Positions 63,961-64,000 of a stretch of 64,000 nucleotides of DNA are shown here, piece after piece. Both the position numbers and the translations under genes were made by a program. The DNA is taken from the NCBI GenBank assembly GCA_963573385.1, contig CAUYLG010009262.1, forward strand, positions 1 to 64,000, read 5' to 3'. Source of the DNA: Cacajao melanocephalus. Lineage: Eukaryota > Chordata > Mammalia > Primates > Pitheciidae. Numbering within the stretch: position 1 is the first letter of the stretch; every line of letters starts with the position of its first letter. Below the pieces are notes generated by a model. It had not been told where the DNA came from. It saw only the letters and a list, made by a program, of their open reading frames with translations, and did not search any database.

Positions 63961-64000
63961 CATGGACCCCAAGGCCCTGAATTCCTTTGAGCTGTAAAAT

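Overview
This is a stretch of primate, most likely human, nuclear DNA. It carries Alu elements of several ages, L1 copies from old to primate-specific, MADE1 mariner MITEs, MaLR/ERVL-type LTRs, and ancient MIR, L2 and CR1/L3 relics. Base composition is AT-rich except for one CpG island. There is no bacterial or viral gene organisation. Almost every open frame is a chance frame or lies inside a repeat.

The one gene I recognise is PID1 (phosphotyrosine interaction domain containing 1, also NYGGF4). Its CpG-island promoter and first coding exon lie at about 40,150-40,587 on the + strand. The exon encodes MWQPATERLQ and ends at a consensus donor (CAG|GTAAGG) in phase 0. Positions 40,588-64,000 are therefore the 5' part of PID1 intron 1, and positions 1 to about 40,150 are upstream intergenic DNA. 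In human, PID1 is at 2q36.3 on the reference minus strand with DNER upstream, so this window would be the reverse complement of the reference. That placement is from memory, not from a search.

Upstream layout. 1-9.7 kb: an L1 scrap, five of the window's seven Alus and a CR1/L3 reverse-transcriptase fossil. 10.8-14.4 kb: two MaLR LTRs, each split by an antisense L1. 15-21 kb: mostly unique DNA with a 36-bp dispersed duplication, a complete LTR-like element and a perfect 21-bp hairpin. 21-28.3 kb: L1 and DNA-transposon fragments, very AT-rich. 28.5-30.3 kb: MIRs, a CR1/L3 tail and a MADE1 doublet. 31.4-33.3 kb: nested L1s. 33.3-38 kb: an unclassified LTR-like stretch, an LTR, an Alu and a MIR. 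37.9-40.1 kb: a repeat-poor stretch that could hold regulatory DNA, then MIR and L2 relics next to the promoter. Intron 1 has one Alu, MaLR LTRs, MIRs, L2s, two L1 remnants and long unique stretches.

The points I find most worth checking are in the PID1 leader. The main reading frame stays open upstream of the ATG through a (GCC)n tract and contains a CTG in good initiation context. A second frame holds an upstream ORF that ends in an ATG-TAA pair. Elsewhere there are three hairpin structures not explained by standard repeats, a MADE1 (miR-548-type) doublet and several short perfect duplications. I found no unknown protein-coding system.
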